This document shows positions 26,652-36,075 of a stretch of 55,686 nucleotides of DNA, in pieces. The stretch spans positions 1 to 55,686 of the forward strand of contig NZ_JAFEWD010000017.1 in the NCBI RefSeq assembly GCF_017355855.1, given 5' to 3'. Origin of the DNA: Pedobacter sp. SYSU D00535 (lineage in GTDB: Bacteria; Bacteroidota; Bacteroidia; Sphingobacteriales; Sphingobacteriaceae). The notes under the pieces are model-generated. The model did no database searches and was not told the origin of the DNA. It saw only the letters and a program-made list of their open reading frames with translations. Positions within the stretch are counted from its first letter, which is position 1; every line of letters starts with the position of its first letter. The position numbers and the translations under genes were made by a program.

Positions 26652-27467
26652 ATGTCGGTTAATACAGAAATAAAACGCATTACTACCAATACATTACAGG
26701 AGATGAAGCTTCGGGGAGAAAAAATTTCCATGCTGACATCCTACGACTATTCGATGGCCCGCATAGTGGACGAGGCGGGTATTGATGCTATACTGGTGGG
26801 CGATTCTGCTTCCAATGTAATGGCTGGACACGAGACTACTTTACCGATTACACTTGACCAGATGATCTACCATGCTTCATCAGTAGTCAGAGCGGCAAAA
26901 AGAAGTTTGGTGGTAGTTGATCTTCCCTTTGGTTCGTACCAGGGAAACTCGAAAGAGGCTTTAAACTCTGCTATCCGCATTATGAAAGAAAGCGGCGCTC
27001 ATGCCGTTAAGTTGGAAGGCGGCGAGGAGATCCGGGAGTCAATTGAACGTATAATTACTGCAGGAATTCCCGTGATGGGCCATTTGGGGCTTACTCCTCA
27101 ATCTATATATAAGTTCGGGACCTACACGGTAAGAGCCAAGGAAGAGGCAGAGGCAGAAAAGCTAAAAAAGGATGTGCTGGTATTGCAGGAGGCAGGATGT
27201 TTTGCCGTGGTGCTTGAGAAGATTCCGGCCAAGCTGGCTGCTGCGGCAACTGAAAGTGTGAAAATTCCCACCATTGGAATTGGTGCTGGTGCCGCTTGTG
27301 ATGGTCAGGTATTGGTGGTGCACGATATGCTGGGCTTAACGAAAGGTTTTCGACCCCGCTTTTTACGACAGTATTTGAATCTATACGAAGAAATCAGTGG
27401 AGCAGTTAAAGGCTATGTGGCGGACGTTAAAAGTTCAGATTTCCCGAGCGAGAAGGAGCAGTACTAA
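26652..27467 (+). CDS. panB: 3-methyl-2-oxobutanoate hydroxymethyltransferase
   Basis: PanB makes ketopantoate from alpha-ketoisovalerate and methylene-tetrahydrofolate, the first committed step of pantothenate and CoA synthesis. The 271-residue TIM barrel shows [39 protein letters not shown] (Mg ligand Asp), [29 protein letters not shown] and [20 protein letters not shown]. All are family signatures. It is transcribed divergently from carA; a TACCTTTA box (26620-26627) precedes it. No other pan gene is adjacent. Confidence 0.97.
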   Translation: MSVNTEIKRITTNTLQEMKLRGEKISMLTSYDYSMARIVDEAGIDAILVGDSASNVMAGHETTLPITLDQMIYHASSVVRAAKRSLVVVDLPFGSYQGNSKEALNSAIRIMKESGAHAVKLEGGEEIRESIERIITAGIPVMGHLGLTPQSIYKFGTYTVRAKEEAEAEKLKKDVLVLQEAGCFAVVLEKIPAKLAAAATESVKIPTIGIGAGAACDGQVLVVHDMLGLTKGFRPRFLRQYLNLYEEISGAVKGYVADVKSSDFPSEKEQY

Positions 27468-27513
27468 TTTGAGCAGTACGGGAAAAATCTAGTTGAATTG
27501 TAGATAGAAGATA

Positions 27514-28251
27514 GTGATCGAAAAATCTAAGGGACAAAAAACAGCAAATACTCAAGTTGTTGAAATTACAGATAGGGATGTGTTGTACGAAGACAATCAC
27601 CTTATCGCTATAAATAAAAGGGCAGGGGATATTGTGCAAGTGGATGAGACAGGCGACAAGCCGCTTGATGAAAAGGTAAAGACCTATCTTGCTAAAAAGT
27701 ACAATAAACCGAATGGCGCGTTTCTTGGCGTTGTGCATCGCCTAGATCGCCCGGTGAGCGGAGTGATTCTTTTTGCTAAGACCAGCAAAGCCCTTGATCG
27801 GATAAATGCGATGTTCAAGGGTAGAGAAATGAAAAAGACATATTGGGCCGTGGTGCGGAACAAGCCCGTACCTGAAGCAGGCAACCTTGTTCACTGGCTG
27901 GTGAAAAACCCGCAAAAAAACGTTACAAAAGCATTCGACAAGGAAGTGCAGGGATCGCTTCGCTCTGAGTTGAACTACAAGCTGATTGGAGAACTAAATG
28001 GGTACTACCTGATCGAAGTAGATCCTATTACAGGAAGGCCACATCAAATACGAGTGCAGCTCTCCACTCTTGATTGTCCTATTGTCGGAGATAACAAGTA
28101 CGGGTATCCGCGTGGGAGCTTGAAGAAGAGCATTTGTCTTCATGCTAAACGACTTCGCTTTGTTCATCCCATAAAAAAAGAACCGATTGATATTGTCGCT
28201 CCTTTACCTAAAGATGGTTTTTGGGAGAAGTTTGAGATCTTCGCTGAATAA
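27514..28251 (+). CDS. RluA-family pseudouridine synthase
   Basis: The 245-residue product carries the RluA catalytic motif HRLDRPVSG with the nucleophilic Asp, plus VLYEDNHLIAINKRAGDIVQ at the start of the core and GRPHQIRVQLS near the end. It isomerises uridine to pseudouridine in rRNA or tRNA; the target site cannot be told. There is no N-terminal S4 domain, so it is not a full RluD. The start is a GTG at 27514; no earlier in-frame start is likely. It follows panB by 46 bases. Confidence 0.88.
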   Translation: MIEKSKGQKTANTQVVEITDRDVLYEDNHLIAINKRAGDIVQVDETGDKPLDEKVKTYLAKKYNKPNGAFLGVVHRLDRPVSGVILFAKTSKALDRINAMFKGREMKKTYWAVVRNKPVPEAGNLVHWLVKNPQKNVTKAFDKEVQGSLRSELNYKLIGELNGYYLIEVDPITGRPHQIRVQLSTLDCPIVGDNKYGYPRGSLKKSICLHAKRLRFVHPIKKEPIDIVAPLPKDGFWEKFEIFAE

Positions 28252-28324
28252 AGCTCTACAACAAGCCCTTTCAAATTGACGTAGAGTATTTTGCAGTCTT
28301 TGGGCCAACAGTTATCTTGCCTGC

Positions 28325-28930
28325 ATGAAGTTGTTGGTCCGAAAATTCTTTTCCTGGTATATCAGTTACATCTTGAACAAGGATTTCAAGACTATCCACT
28401 TCAACCAGGTGACGCTTCAGGATACAGCGGTTTTATTACTCGCAAATCACTTTTCCTGGTGGGACGGATTTCTCTACTTCCATATCAATAAGATATACCT
28501 TAAAAAGAAATTCCATGTGATGGTGTCGGAGGAGAACTATCGCAATGTCTGGTTTTTGAAATACCTCGGTGCCTTTCCAGTTTATGCGGGATCGAGAAAG
28601 GTAATAGAATCTTTACAGGAAGCCGGCTCCTTGTTGAACAAGCCTGAAAATCTTGTGCTAGTGTTCCCCCAAGGGAAATTGTACTCCAATCAGGTGCCTT
28701 CAGTCGAGTTCGAAAAAGGTGTTTCGGCCATTATCAATTCATCCGAAAAAAAATTCCAATACCTTTTTGCTGCAACTTTCGTTGATTATTTCGAAAAACG
28801 GAAACCGTCCTTTTATTGTTATCTTAAACTTTGGCAGTCGCAGGAATACCTTAGTTTACAGCTAATAAAAAAAGCCTACAATAATCATTATGAACATTCG
28901 CGACAGCTACACAGTCGCCATGCAGTATAA
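28325..28930 (+). CDS. PlsC-type acyltransferase of the carotenoid cassette
   Basis: The 201-residue product has the HX4D acyltransferase motif as NHFSWWD near residue 41 and a second block FPQGKLYSN near residue 114 that matches the glycerophosphate acyltransferase FPEGxxS block. It has no clear membrane helix and is short for PlsC. Its stop is three bases before a glycosyltransferase ATG, and the same run contains cruF and a crtW-type ketolase. By context it could acylate a carotenoid glycoside, as CruD does in green sulfur bacteria, but a phospholipid substrate is not ruled out. Confidence 0.75.
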   Translation: MKLLVRKFFSWYISYILNKDFKTIHFNQVTLQDTAVLLLANHFSWWDGFLYFHINKIYLKKKFHVMVSEENYRNVWFLKYLGAFPVYAGSRKVIESLQEAGSLLNKPENLVLVFPQGKLYSNQVPSVEFEKGVSAIINSSEKKFQYLFAATFVDYFEKRKPSFYCYLKLWQSQEYLSLQLIKKAYNNHYEHSRQLHSRHAV

Positions 28931-28933
28931 CGG

Positions 28934-30025
28934 ATGCTAATATTTTATATAGTCTTCTTTTTCCTGATTCTTCGATTTTCTGTTACGCTGTTCAATTTTA
29001 TTTCGAATCCAAAGCTTACCAGATCACCCAGGCACTATAATGAGCTTGTTTCTATTTTAATTCCGGCCCGAAACGAGGAGGAGGATATTCTGGACTTACT
29101 AGAATCTATTCAAGAGCAGGACTATACCAACTACGAGGTAATTATTCTGGACGACGATTCAGACGACAGTACTTTCGAAGTTTGTGAAGAGTTCTGTAAG
29201 GGCGATAAACGCTTTTCGGTTGTAAAGGGAGCGGAACTGCCAGAAGGGTGGTTGGGGAAAAACTATGCCTGCCACCAGTTGTCCCTTCTGGCTAAAGGGA
29301 AGTATCTCATGTTTTTAGATGCGGATGAAGTTGTTGCAAACGGTCTGATTAATAATGTGATTCATCGCATGAAGATGGGGAAACTTGCGCTGCTAAGTCT
29401 GTTTACCAACCAGATCATGGGATCAGTAGGCGAGCGCCTGGTTGTTCCTTTGATGCATTATCTATTGCTGAATACCTTGCCCTTACGTCTGGTCAGACTT
29501 TCCAGGAGTGCAAAGTTCTCAGCCGCCAGCGGCCAATTTATGTTTTTTGATGCCGCTTCCTACCACGCCCATCTGTGGCATGCTCAAGTGAAAGATAAAG
29601 TGGTGGAGGACATGGAAATAATGAAACTTGTGAAAGCCTATCAATACCCTGTAGAGGCGCTCTTGGCCAACAAGTATATCTCTTGCAGGATGTATAAAAG
29701 TTTCTCGGAAGCGGTAGATGGATTTAGTAAAAACCTGTTAGCCGGATTCAATAATAGTATTCCCGCCTTATTGTGTTACTTACTGCTCGTCATGCTCGGT
29801 CCTTTGTTTATCGCTTTTTACCTCGACCTCCAGCTCTTGTTTTTCGCTATTGCCCTGATTGTGCTTTCGCGGATAATGATCTCGCTGGCTAGCGGACAAA
29901 ACGTACTGTTAAATCTCCTCTTTCATCCCATACAGATGCTTTCGATGCTGGTTATCTCGTTTGTCTCCATTAAAAAACACTTGGACAAAAGTATTCGCTG
30001 GAAAGGACGGAGAATAAGCCCTTAA
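28934..30025 (+). CDS. Family 2 glycosyltransferase of the carotenoid cassette
   Basis: The 363-residue membrane-bound GT2 enzyme has an N-terminal helix (about 1-20), the nucleotide-sugar domain (VSILIPARNEEEDILDLLES, DDDSDD, LDADE as the metal site) and two or three C-terminal helices (about 270-340). EGWLGKNYACHQL is typical of carotenoid-associated glycosyltransferases of the CruC/CrtQ type. It lies between the acyltransferase and cruF with gaps of three and five bases, so the three are cotranscribed. The expected product is a glycoside of the hydroxyl that CruF installs; this is inference. Confidence 0.8.
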   Translation: MLIFYIVFFFLILRFSVTLFNFISNPKLTRSPRHYNELVSILIPARNEEEDILDLLESIQEQDYTNYEVIILDDDSDDSTFEVCEEFCKGDKRFSVVKGAELPEGWLGKNYACHQLSLLAKGKYLMFLDADEVVANGLINNVIHRMKMGKLALLSLFTNQIMGSVGERLVVPLMHYLLLNTLPLRLVRLSRSAKFSAASGQFMFFDAASYHAHLWHAQVKDKVVEDMEIMKLVKAYQYPVEALLANKYISCRMYKSFSEAVDGFSKNLLAGFNNSIPALLCYLLLVMLGPLFIAFYLDLQLLFFAIALIVLSRIMISLASGQNVLLNLLFHPIQMLSMLVISFVSIKKHLDKSIRWKGRRISP

Positions 30026-30030
30026 TTAGA

Positions 30031-30669
30031 ATGAGATTAACGAAGGAATCTGTTTGTAGCTTAATTGTTGTTGTCTTTCATCTCGTTGGCTTCATAGGGT
30101 TTTCTATACCCCAGCTTGTACCAGTCTTTAAGCAATTGGTTCCCGGTCATCTGTTGCTAATGCTTCTGCTTTTGTTGCTGAGTCATAGGGACAGAAACGG
30201 GCCATTTGGCGTTTTTCTTCTGGTTGTTTACCTGGCAGGATATTTTATAGAATTCATAGGCGTGCATACCGGAATGATTTTCGGACAGTACTTCTACAAG
30301 ACTACCCTGGGATATAAAGTAGCGGAGATCCCCTTGATGATTGGGGTAAATTGGGTATTGGTAATTTACTCGGCCGGCGCTTTTATCTACCACCTGGGGT
30401 TAAGAAATAAACTGGTGTCGACTATTATCAGCGCCGCATTGGTAACGCTCATGGACGTTTTGATAGAGCCAGTAGCTATCCGATTTGATTATTGGGATTG
30501 GGTGGGACAATCCGTGCCGCTGCAAAACTACCTTGCGTGGTTCTTGTTTTCCCTGGTAGTATCAGCCCTGTTCTTTTATTTGAACTTCGAGAAGCGAAAT
30601 CCGACAGGAGCCGTATTATTTGTCGTTCAGTTTTTGTTTTTTATAGCCTTGAATGTAAAAGCGGCCTGA
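30031..30669 (+). CDS. cruF: Carotenoid 1',2'-hydratase (CruF family)
   Basis: The 212-residue integral membrane protein has about six or seven helices and the family motifs EFIGVHTGMIFGQYFY and LIEPVAIRFDYWDW. CruF adds water to the acyclic psi end of monocyclic carotenes such as gamma-carotene, giving the 1'-hydroxyl. That hydroxyl is the attachment site for sugars in myxol and related glycosides, which matches the glycosyltransferase next door. Its presence implies monocyclic carotenoids (saproxanthin, flexixanthin or myxol type). The earlier genes of the pathway are elsewhere. Confidence 0.88.
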   Translation: MRLTKESVCSLIVVVFHLVGFIGFSIPQLVPVFKQLVPGHLLLMLLLLLLSHRDRNGPFGVFLLVVYLAGYFIEFIGVHTGMIFGQYFYKTTLGYKVAEIPLMIGVNWVLVIYSAGAFIYHLGLRNKLVSTIISAALVTLMDVLIEPVAIRFDYWDWVGQSVPLQNYLAWFLFSLVVSALFFYLNFEKRNPTGAVLFVVQFLFFIALNVKAA

Positions 30670-30680
30670 AAACAATTTAG

Positions 30681-30688
30681 TATTTTTG
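30681..30688 (+). promoter_or_regulatory. Internal -7 box before ispH
   Basis: TATTTTTG matches TAnnTTTG, lies in the 23-base gap between cruF and ispH and ends four bases before the ispH ATG. It would let the essential ispH gene be transcribed independently of the pigment genes, as a leaderless mRNA. Confidence 0.5.
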
Positions 30689-30692
30689 CGCT

Positions 30693-31541
30693 ATGAGTTT
30701 AAACCTTGAGGTTAAGATAGATCAGGATTCGGGCTTTTGCTTCGGAGTAGTTTACGCTATTGATATGGCGGAGGAAATTCTCGAAGAAGAAGGTTATCTG
30801 TATTGCCTCGGAGATATCGTTCATAACGACGAGGAAGTGGCACGCTTAAAGGAAAAAGGACTTAGGATCATCAATCATGAAGACCTGAAAAGCCTGAACA
30901 ACGAGAAGGTGTTGATCAGAGCACACGGAGAAGCTCCTGAAACGTACAAGACAGCTTTGGAGAATAATATCACGTTGATTGACGCATCCTGCCCTGTTGT
31001 GTTAAAACTGCAAAACCGGATTAAAAACTCTTACGACGACAACGAGAAGATTTTGATATTCGGGAAACACGGTCATGCTGAGGTGATCGGGCTGCAAGGG
31101 CAAACTAATAACGATGCCTTAGTTTTCCAAGACCTGGCAGAGCTGGACAATGTTGATCTCCCTCAAAAGTTTACCCTCTATAGTCAGACCACCAAAAGTA
31201 CCGACAAGTTCTACCAGATAAAGTCCGAGTTGCTGAACCGCGGTTTTGAGGTAAAAGCTAATGACACCATCTGTCGCCAGGTGTCTAACCGGGATGAGGA
31301 ACTCAGAAACTTCGTAAAGAAATTCAACAAAATCGTATTTGTCTCAGGCAAGAAATCTTCTAATGGCAAGGTGTTGTTTGAAGTTTGCAAGCAATACAAT
31401 CCGGATACCTATTTTATTTCTCAGCCAGAAGAACTCAGTCCCTCAATGTTTAACGGAAACGATAAGATAGGGATTTGCGGAGCTACCTCTACGCCTATGT
31501 GGTTGATGGAGAAGGTAAAACAAACGCTCGAAGCTTATTAA
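30693..31541 (+). CDS. ispH: 4-hydroxy-3-methylbut-2-enyl diphosphate reductase
   Basis: IspH is the last enzyme of the MEP pathway and makes IPP and DMAPP with a [4Fe-4S] cluster. The 282-residue product has the three cluster Cys residues in SGFCFGVVYA, DASCPVV and the late IGICGATSTPMW, plus GHAEVIGLQGQ and the YSQTTKST segment. It lies between cruF and the ketolase gene, linking precursor supply to carotenoid synthesis. It also has its own candidate promoter. Confidence 0.97.
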   Translation: MSLNLEVKIDQDSGFCFGVVYAIDMAEEILEEEGYLYCLGDIVHNDEEVARLKEKGLRIINHEDLKSLNNEKVLIRAHGEAPETYKTALENNITLIDASCPVVLKLQNRIKNSYDDNEKILIFGKHGHAEVIGLQGQTNNDALVFQDLAELDNVDLPQKFTLYSQTTKSTDKFYQIKSELLNRGFEVKANDTICRQVSNRDEELRNFVKKFNKIVFVSGKKSSNGKVLFEVCKQYNPDTYFISQPEELSPSMFNGNDKIGICGATSTPMWLMEKVKQTLEAY

Positions 31542-31578
31542 GCTCAAACATTTTTCCGGTTCAGGGCTTAAAACAGGT

Positions 31579-32247
31579 ATGAAGCCTGCGTCAAACATCG
31601 GGGTAGTAGTAGCTGTAGTTATTATATCGGTCTGGCTGATTTGCCTGTCCTCTCTTTTTCTATGGGATTTTTCCTGGAGTAACCCTCTCGTATATCTGAT
31701 GATCTTGGTGCAGATGCACCTTTATACCGGACTTTTCATTACTGCCCATGACGCCATGCACGGTACAGTTTCATCTTCTGCAACCGTCAACCGGGTCATT
31801 GGCCAAATTTGTACGGCTCTGTACGCCGCTTTTCCCTTTTCCAGGCTGTATAAGAAACACCATGAGCATCATCGGCATGTACACTCGGAGTTGGATCCCG
31901 ATTACCACGAAGGTGGTTTCTGGAGCTGGTATTTTCAGTTTATGAAGGAGTACCTCAGTATCTGGCAGGTGCTTATTATGGCTCTTGTTTTCAATGTGTT
32001 GAAGATCTGGATTGAGGAGCGGAACTTACTACTGTTCTGGGTGCTACCCTCGTTGCTTAGTACTTTGCAATTATTTTATTTCGGAACCTGGCTACCCCAC
32101 CACGGAGAACATTTGAACAAGCACCACTCGAGAACGCAGCGGAAAAATCATGTACTCGCGTTTTTGTCCTGCTACTTCTTTGGTTATCATTACGAGCACC
32201 ATAATTCTCCTGGAACCCCCTGGTGGCAGCTCTGGAAGCTGCGTTAA
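31579..32247 (+). CDS. crtW: Beta-carotene ketolase-like membrane oxygenase (CrtW type)
   Basis: The 222-residue membrane di-iron enzyme has about four helices and the His clusters HDAMHG, HHEHHRH, HHGEHLNKHH and HYEHHNSPGTPWWQLWKLR. The first and last are characteristic of CrtW ketolases, which place a keto group at C4 of the beta-ring. It is annotated in many Bacteroidota as a fatty acid desaturase, and that remains the alternative. Its place after cruF and ispH favours the ketolase. Together with CruF it would give deoxyflexixanthin- or flexixanthin-like pigments. It is slightly short for CrtW (usually about 240-260). Confidence 0.85.
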   Translation: MKPASNIGVVVAVVIISVWLICLSSLFLWDFSWSNPLVYLMILVQMHLYTGLFITAHDAMHGTVSSSATVNRVIGQICTALYAAFPFSRLYKKHHEHHRHVHSELDPDYHEGGFWSWYFQFMKEYLSIWQVLIMALVFNVLKIWIEERNLLLFWVLPSLLSTLQLFYFGTWLPHHGEHLNKHHSRTQRKNHVLAFLSCYFFGYHYEHHNSPGTPWWQLWKLR

Positions 32248-32321
32248 GTGCTCATGATCCGCAAATTGTGTTGCTTAAGTCAAATATTATCTTCCGTTAA
32301 CTGGCAATAATATCGCCCACA

Positions 32322-32329
32322 TATATTTG
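32322..32329 (+). promoter_or_regulatory. -7 box of hemH
   Basis: TATATTTG matches TAnnTTTG and gives a leader of about 45 bases before the hemH ATG at 32379. The -33 element is weak. It separates hemH from the carotenoid cassette. Confidence 0.5.
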
Positions 32330-32378
32330 CAGTTTTAAAAGCAGACTCTATAAGCCATTCGGCTAGCTAAAAAGAAAT

Positions 32379-33395
32379 ATGAGAAAACAGGGAGTGTTAT
32401 TGGTTAATCTGGGTACACCAGATAGTCCTTCAGTTTCGGATGTTCGTAAATACCTGGACGAGTTTTTAATGGATGAGCGGGTAATCGATATTCCAACTAT
32501 TAACAGAACGCTCCTTGTCAAAGGTATTATCGTTCCTTTTCGCGGGCCTAAATCAGCCAAAATTTACAAAGAAGTCTGGTCTGATGAAACCGGCTCTCCG
32601 CTGCTTTATTATAGTATCCGCCAGAAAGAATTGCTGCAGGAAAGGTTGGGTAACGATTACGTGGTTGAATTAGCCATGCGATATCAAAGTCCTTCCATTG
32701 AGTCGGCGCTTTTAGCCCTTAAGAGAAAGCAAGTTGCCAGTATTAAAGTAATTCCTCTTTTTCCTCAATATGCCTCAGCATCAACTGGTTCTGTTAACCA
32801 AAAGGTGATGGAAATTGTAAGTAAATGGCCAACTATTCCAGATATTTCTTTCATTAGTTCGTTTCATGATAATGAAGGGATGATAGAGGTATTTGCAGAA
32901 AACGCAAGAAAATATAATCCAGATAGCTTCGATCATGTTCTGTTTAGTTTTCACGGACTGCCTGAACGGCAACTCACCAAAGCAGATGATACCGGGAAAT
33001 ATTGTTTGAAGGTAGCAGACTGCTGTTCACGGTTTAATGATGCAAACAGAATGTGCTACTCTGCACAATCGCACGATACTGCCAGGTTGATTGCTGCAAA
33101 ATTGGGTATTTCAAGGGATAAGTACACCGTATGTTTCCAATCAAGATTGGGCAACTCCCCCTGGAAAAAGCCTTACACTTCCGATGTTTTGAAAGAGCAA
33201 GCTGAAAAAGGTGCAAAGAGGTTATTGGTTTTTAGTCCAGCGTTTGTCGCCGATTGCCTTGAAACACTATATGAGATTGTTGAAGAGTACAACGAAGAGT
33301 TCAAAGCTTTAGGCGGGGAGAAAGTGCAACTGGTAGAAAGCTTGAACGATGATCCGCGTTGGATTGCTGCGCTGGAGAAAATGGTGAAGGGCTAG
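32379..33395 (+). CDS. hemH: Ferrochelatase
   Basis: HemH inserts iron into protoporphyrin IX (or coproporphyrin in some lineages). The 338-residue product has VLLVNLGTPDSPSVSDVRKYL at the start, IPLFPQYASASTGS, the catalytic His in FSFHGLPERQ and SPAFVADCLETLYEI with the catalytic Glu. The extra Cys-containing stretch YCLKVADCC is usual in Bacteroidota. The gene has its own promoter and converges with waaA. No other haem genes are near. Confidence 0.97.
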   Translation: MRKQGVLLVNLGTPDSPSVSDVRKYLDEFLMDERVIDIPTINRTLLVKGIIVPFRGPKSAKIYKEVWSDETGSPLLYYSIRQKELLQERLGNDYVVELAMRYQSPSIESALLALKRKQVASIKVIPLFPQYASASTGSVNQKVMEIVSKWPTIPDISFISSFHDNEGMIEVFAENARKYNPDSFDHVLFSFHGLPERQLTKADDTGKYCLKVADCCSRFNDANRMCYSAQSHDTARLIAAKLGISRDKYTVCFQSRLGNSPWKKPYTSDVLKEQAEKGAKRLLVFSPAFVADCLETLYEIVEEYNEEFKALGGEKVQLVESLNDDPRWIAALEKMVKG

Positions 33396-33444
33396 TTCTT
33401 GGTGCAATGGCAGGCCCCCAAAGCTAATTCGCTAATATCAGAAA

Positions 33445-34695
33445 CTAGTTCGATGGGTTCGCCAGCTGTTTCTCCAAATGGTTGAGGATAATCCCTGTGG
33501 CGCCTTTTCCTTCCTGAACTAATCGACCGGCGGCGGCAGCGGTTTTTGTGCGAAATTCTTCATTTTGCAGCTTTCGCATGATATCTTGTAGCTCCTCCCG
33601 ATTACTAATTGAAAAACCTGCTTCTGCAGAAATTAGTGCCTTCGCTTCCAGAAATCTGTCGTAATTAGGGCCGAAGATGACTGGAATGGCAAAAGCAGCA
33701 GCTTCAAGGGTGTTGTGAATGCCAACTCCAAAACCTCCGCCGATGTAAGCAACTTTTCCATATTGATACAGTGAAGAGAGCATCCCAATATTATCAATTA
33801 TCAGAACACGATGCTGGAACGCTTTCTCAATTTGATCGAACTCCGAGTATCTAACAGCGATTCCGGGTTCGAGCAGGGATATAAAGGCCTGAATTTTTTC
33901 TTCTTTGATTTCGTGCGGTGCAACAACAAACTTCCACTGCGGGTATTCTTTTGCAAGGCCAGCAATTAATTTTTCATCTTCGGGCCAGGTACTGCCAGCT
34001 ACTAAAACGGGATTTACTCCACAGAAAGTTTCCACTTTCTCAAACTGCTTTGCAGATGCTGCATTCTCGGCTACCCGATCAAACCTCGTATCCCCGCTTA
34101 CAGTTACATTGTTAATATTGATGTCCTCTAGCAACTGTTTGCTTCTTCCATCCTGAACAAAAAAGTGACTCACCCGCTTCAGCATCTTTCTGTTTAGTCC
34201 TCCATACCATTTAAAAAATGGTTGCGATTCCCGGAAGATACCGGAAATGAGGTAGAGCGGTATGCCTTCTCGTTGCAGCTCTTTGAAGTAATGATACCAA
34301 AATTCGTACTTAGTGAAAATAGCGAGTTGTGGCTTGGTCAGCTGTATGAACTTTTCAGCATTGAACCTGGTGTCAAGTGGAAGATAGAAGATGTAATCCG
34401 CTCCCTGGTAGTTTTTGCGGAGCTCGTAGCCGGAGGGGGAGAAGAAGGTGATGAGAGTTTTATAGTTTGGATATTGTTCTCTAACTTTCTCAAGCACCGG
34501 TCGTCCTTGCTCAAATTCGCCCAAAGAAGCAAAATGAAACCATACTTTTTCAGCTCTCGGATCTACTTCTTGTGCTATTCTTTGAAACAGATTTCTCCTT
34601 CCCTCGATCCAGAGTTTAGCCTTGGTATTAAAGAAATGGAAAATAAATATTAATAAGTAATAAATTCCTATACCAAAGTTGTAAAGAATTAGCAT
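33445..34695 (-). CDS. waaA: Kdo transferase
   Basis: WaaA (KdtA) adds Kdo to lipid IVA, the step after LpxK, at the inner membrane. The 416-residue GT30 enzyme has an N-terminal membrane anchor (about 3-22), the catalytic Glu in HFASLGEFEQGRPVLE, and in the C-terminal domain VAGSTWPEDEKL, FVVAPHEI and YIGGGFGVGIHNTLEAAAF. Length is standard. It is divergent from ugd with only 66 bases between the starts, and converges with hemH. Confidence 0.96.
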   Translation of the reverse strand: MLILYNFGIGIYYLLIFIFHFFNTKAKLWIEGRRNLFQRIAQEVDPRAEKVWFHFASLGEFEQGRPVLEKVREQYPNYKTLITFFSPSGYELRKNYQGADYIFYLPLDTRFNAEKFIQLTKPQLAIFTKYEFWYHYFKELQREGIPLYLISGIFRESQPFFKWYGGLNRKMLKRVSHFFVQDGRSKQLLEDININNVTVSGDTRFDRVAENAASAKQFEKVETFCGVNPVLVAGSTWPEDEKLIAGLAKEYPQWKFVVAPHEIKEEKIQAFISLLEPGIAVRYSEFDQIEKAFQHRVLIIDNIGMLSSLYQYGKVAYIGGGFGVGIHNTLEAAAFAIPVIFGPNYDRFLEAKALISAEAGFSISNREELQDIMRKLQNEEFRTKTAAAAGRLVQEGKGATGIILNHLEKQLANPSN

Positions 34696-34761
34696 TTTGC
34701 TTGCTTAAATGTTTTATATTCGCCGAAAATACTCTAAATCTGTTAAATAACATTTCATTAT

Positions 34762-36075
34762 ATGAAAATAGCCGTAGTAGGTACAGGATATGTAGGTTTA
34801 GTAACCGGAACATGTCTTGCAGAAACAGGTAATACTGTAACCTGTGTTGATATTAACGAGGAGAAGGTTGAAAAGATGAAACAGGGCCAGATCCCGATTT
34901 ATGAACCTGGTCTTGAGATCCTTTTTCACCGTACTATTGCACAGGGAAGGCTAAAATTCACTACTGATCTAGCTGAAGCAATTACCGATGCAAAGATCAT
35001 CTTTTTGGCGTTGCCAACTCCTCCGGGAGGTGATGGTTCTGCCGATTTAAGCTTCGTGCTGGGAGCAGCAAAAGATATCGCAAAGATTATCACGGATTAT
35101 AAAGTTGTAATCACCAAATCAACTGTTCCAGTGGGTACCGCCGACAAGGTGAAAGCGGTATTTACTGAGAATACAGATGTTGAAGTGGATGTGGTGTCAA
35201 ATCCTGAGTTTTTGCGCGAAGGTGTAGCTGTTGAGGATTTCATGAAACCGGATCGGGTGGTTGTAGGAACAAGCAGCGATAGAGCACGGAAATTGTTGGA
35301 GGAGCTTTATGCTCCATATGTGCGTTCTGGTAACCCCATTATTTTTATGGACGAGCGCTCTTCCGAGCTTACTAAATATGCAGCAAACTCTTTCCTTGCT
35401 ACCAAAATTACCTTCATGAACGAGGTTGCGAACCTGTGTGAGCTGGTAGGTGCCGACGTAGACATGGTTCGTCGCGGTATTGGTGCAGATGCGCGTATCG
35501 GTAAGCGTTTCTTATTTCCAGGTGTTGGATACGGCGGTAGCTGCTTCCCTAAAGATGTGCAGGCCTTAGAAAAATCGGCTGCGGAAGCGAATTATGATTT
35601 CCGCATACTTAAGTCAGTGATGGCAGTGAACGAGATGCAGAAGACGGTGTTGGTGGAAAAGATGCGGAAGTACTATAATGGAGACTTGAAAGGTAAAAGG
35701 TTTGCAATGTGGGGATTAGCGTTCAAACCTGAAACTGATGATATCCGTGAAGCTCCAGCCTTGTACATCATTGATGAACTGGTGAAAGAAGGTGCTGAAA
35801 TCGTAGCATACGATCCTGAAGCAATGGCTAACGTACAAAGACTGAAAGGTGATGTAATTAAATACGCGGAGGATCCGTATGTAGCATTAGAAGGAGCTGA
35901 TGCCCTGATCATTGTTACTGAATGGTCTTTATTCCGCACCCCTGACTTTGAAAAGATGGAGAAAAACCTGAAATCCAAGGTTATTTTTGACGGGCGGAAC
36001 TTGTACGATCTTCAAAAAATGATAGATTGCGGTTATTATTACAATAGTATTGGCCGTAAAATAGTAGAAGCATAA
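34762..36075 (+). CDS. ugd: UDP-glucose 6-dehydrogenase
   Basis: Ugd oxidises UDP-glucose to UDP-glucuronate with 2 NAD+. The 437-residue product begins with the NAD fold [18 protein letters not shown] and has the catalytic C261 in [12 protein letters not shown], plus the KSTVPVGT and NPEFLREG blocks. It is the first of five tightly packed genes; its stop overlaps the next ATG (TAATG). A TATATTCG sequence at 34715-34722, one base off the -7 consensus, may drive the operon. The product feeds directly to the UDP-xylose synthase next door. Confidence 0.97.
   Translation: MKIAVVGTGYVGLVTGTCLAETGNTVTCVDINEEKVEKMKQGQIPIYEPGLEILFHRTIAQGRLKFTTDLAEAITDAKIIFLALPTPPGGDGSADLSFVLGAAKDIAKIITDYKVVITKSTVPVGTADKVKAVFTENTDVEVDVVSNPEFLREGVAVEDFMKPDRVVVGTSSDRARKLLEELYAPYVRSGNPIIFMDERSSELTKYAANSFLATKITFMNEVANLCELVGADVDMVRRGIGADARIGKRFLFPGVGYGGSCFPKDVQALEKSAAEANYDFRILKSVMAVNEMQKTVLVEKMRKYYNGDLKGKRFAMWGLAFKPETDDIREAPALYIIDELVKEGAEIVAYDPEAMANVQRLKGDVIKYAEDPYVALEGADALIIVTEWSLFRTPDFEKMEKNLKSKVIFDGRNLYDLQKMIDCGYYYNSIGRKIVEA

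Noticed and set aside
28291-28491. 66-residue frame overlapping the acyltransferase start
   Set aside because: It lies in another frame of the acyltransferase gene, which has the HX4D motif.
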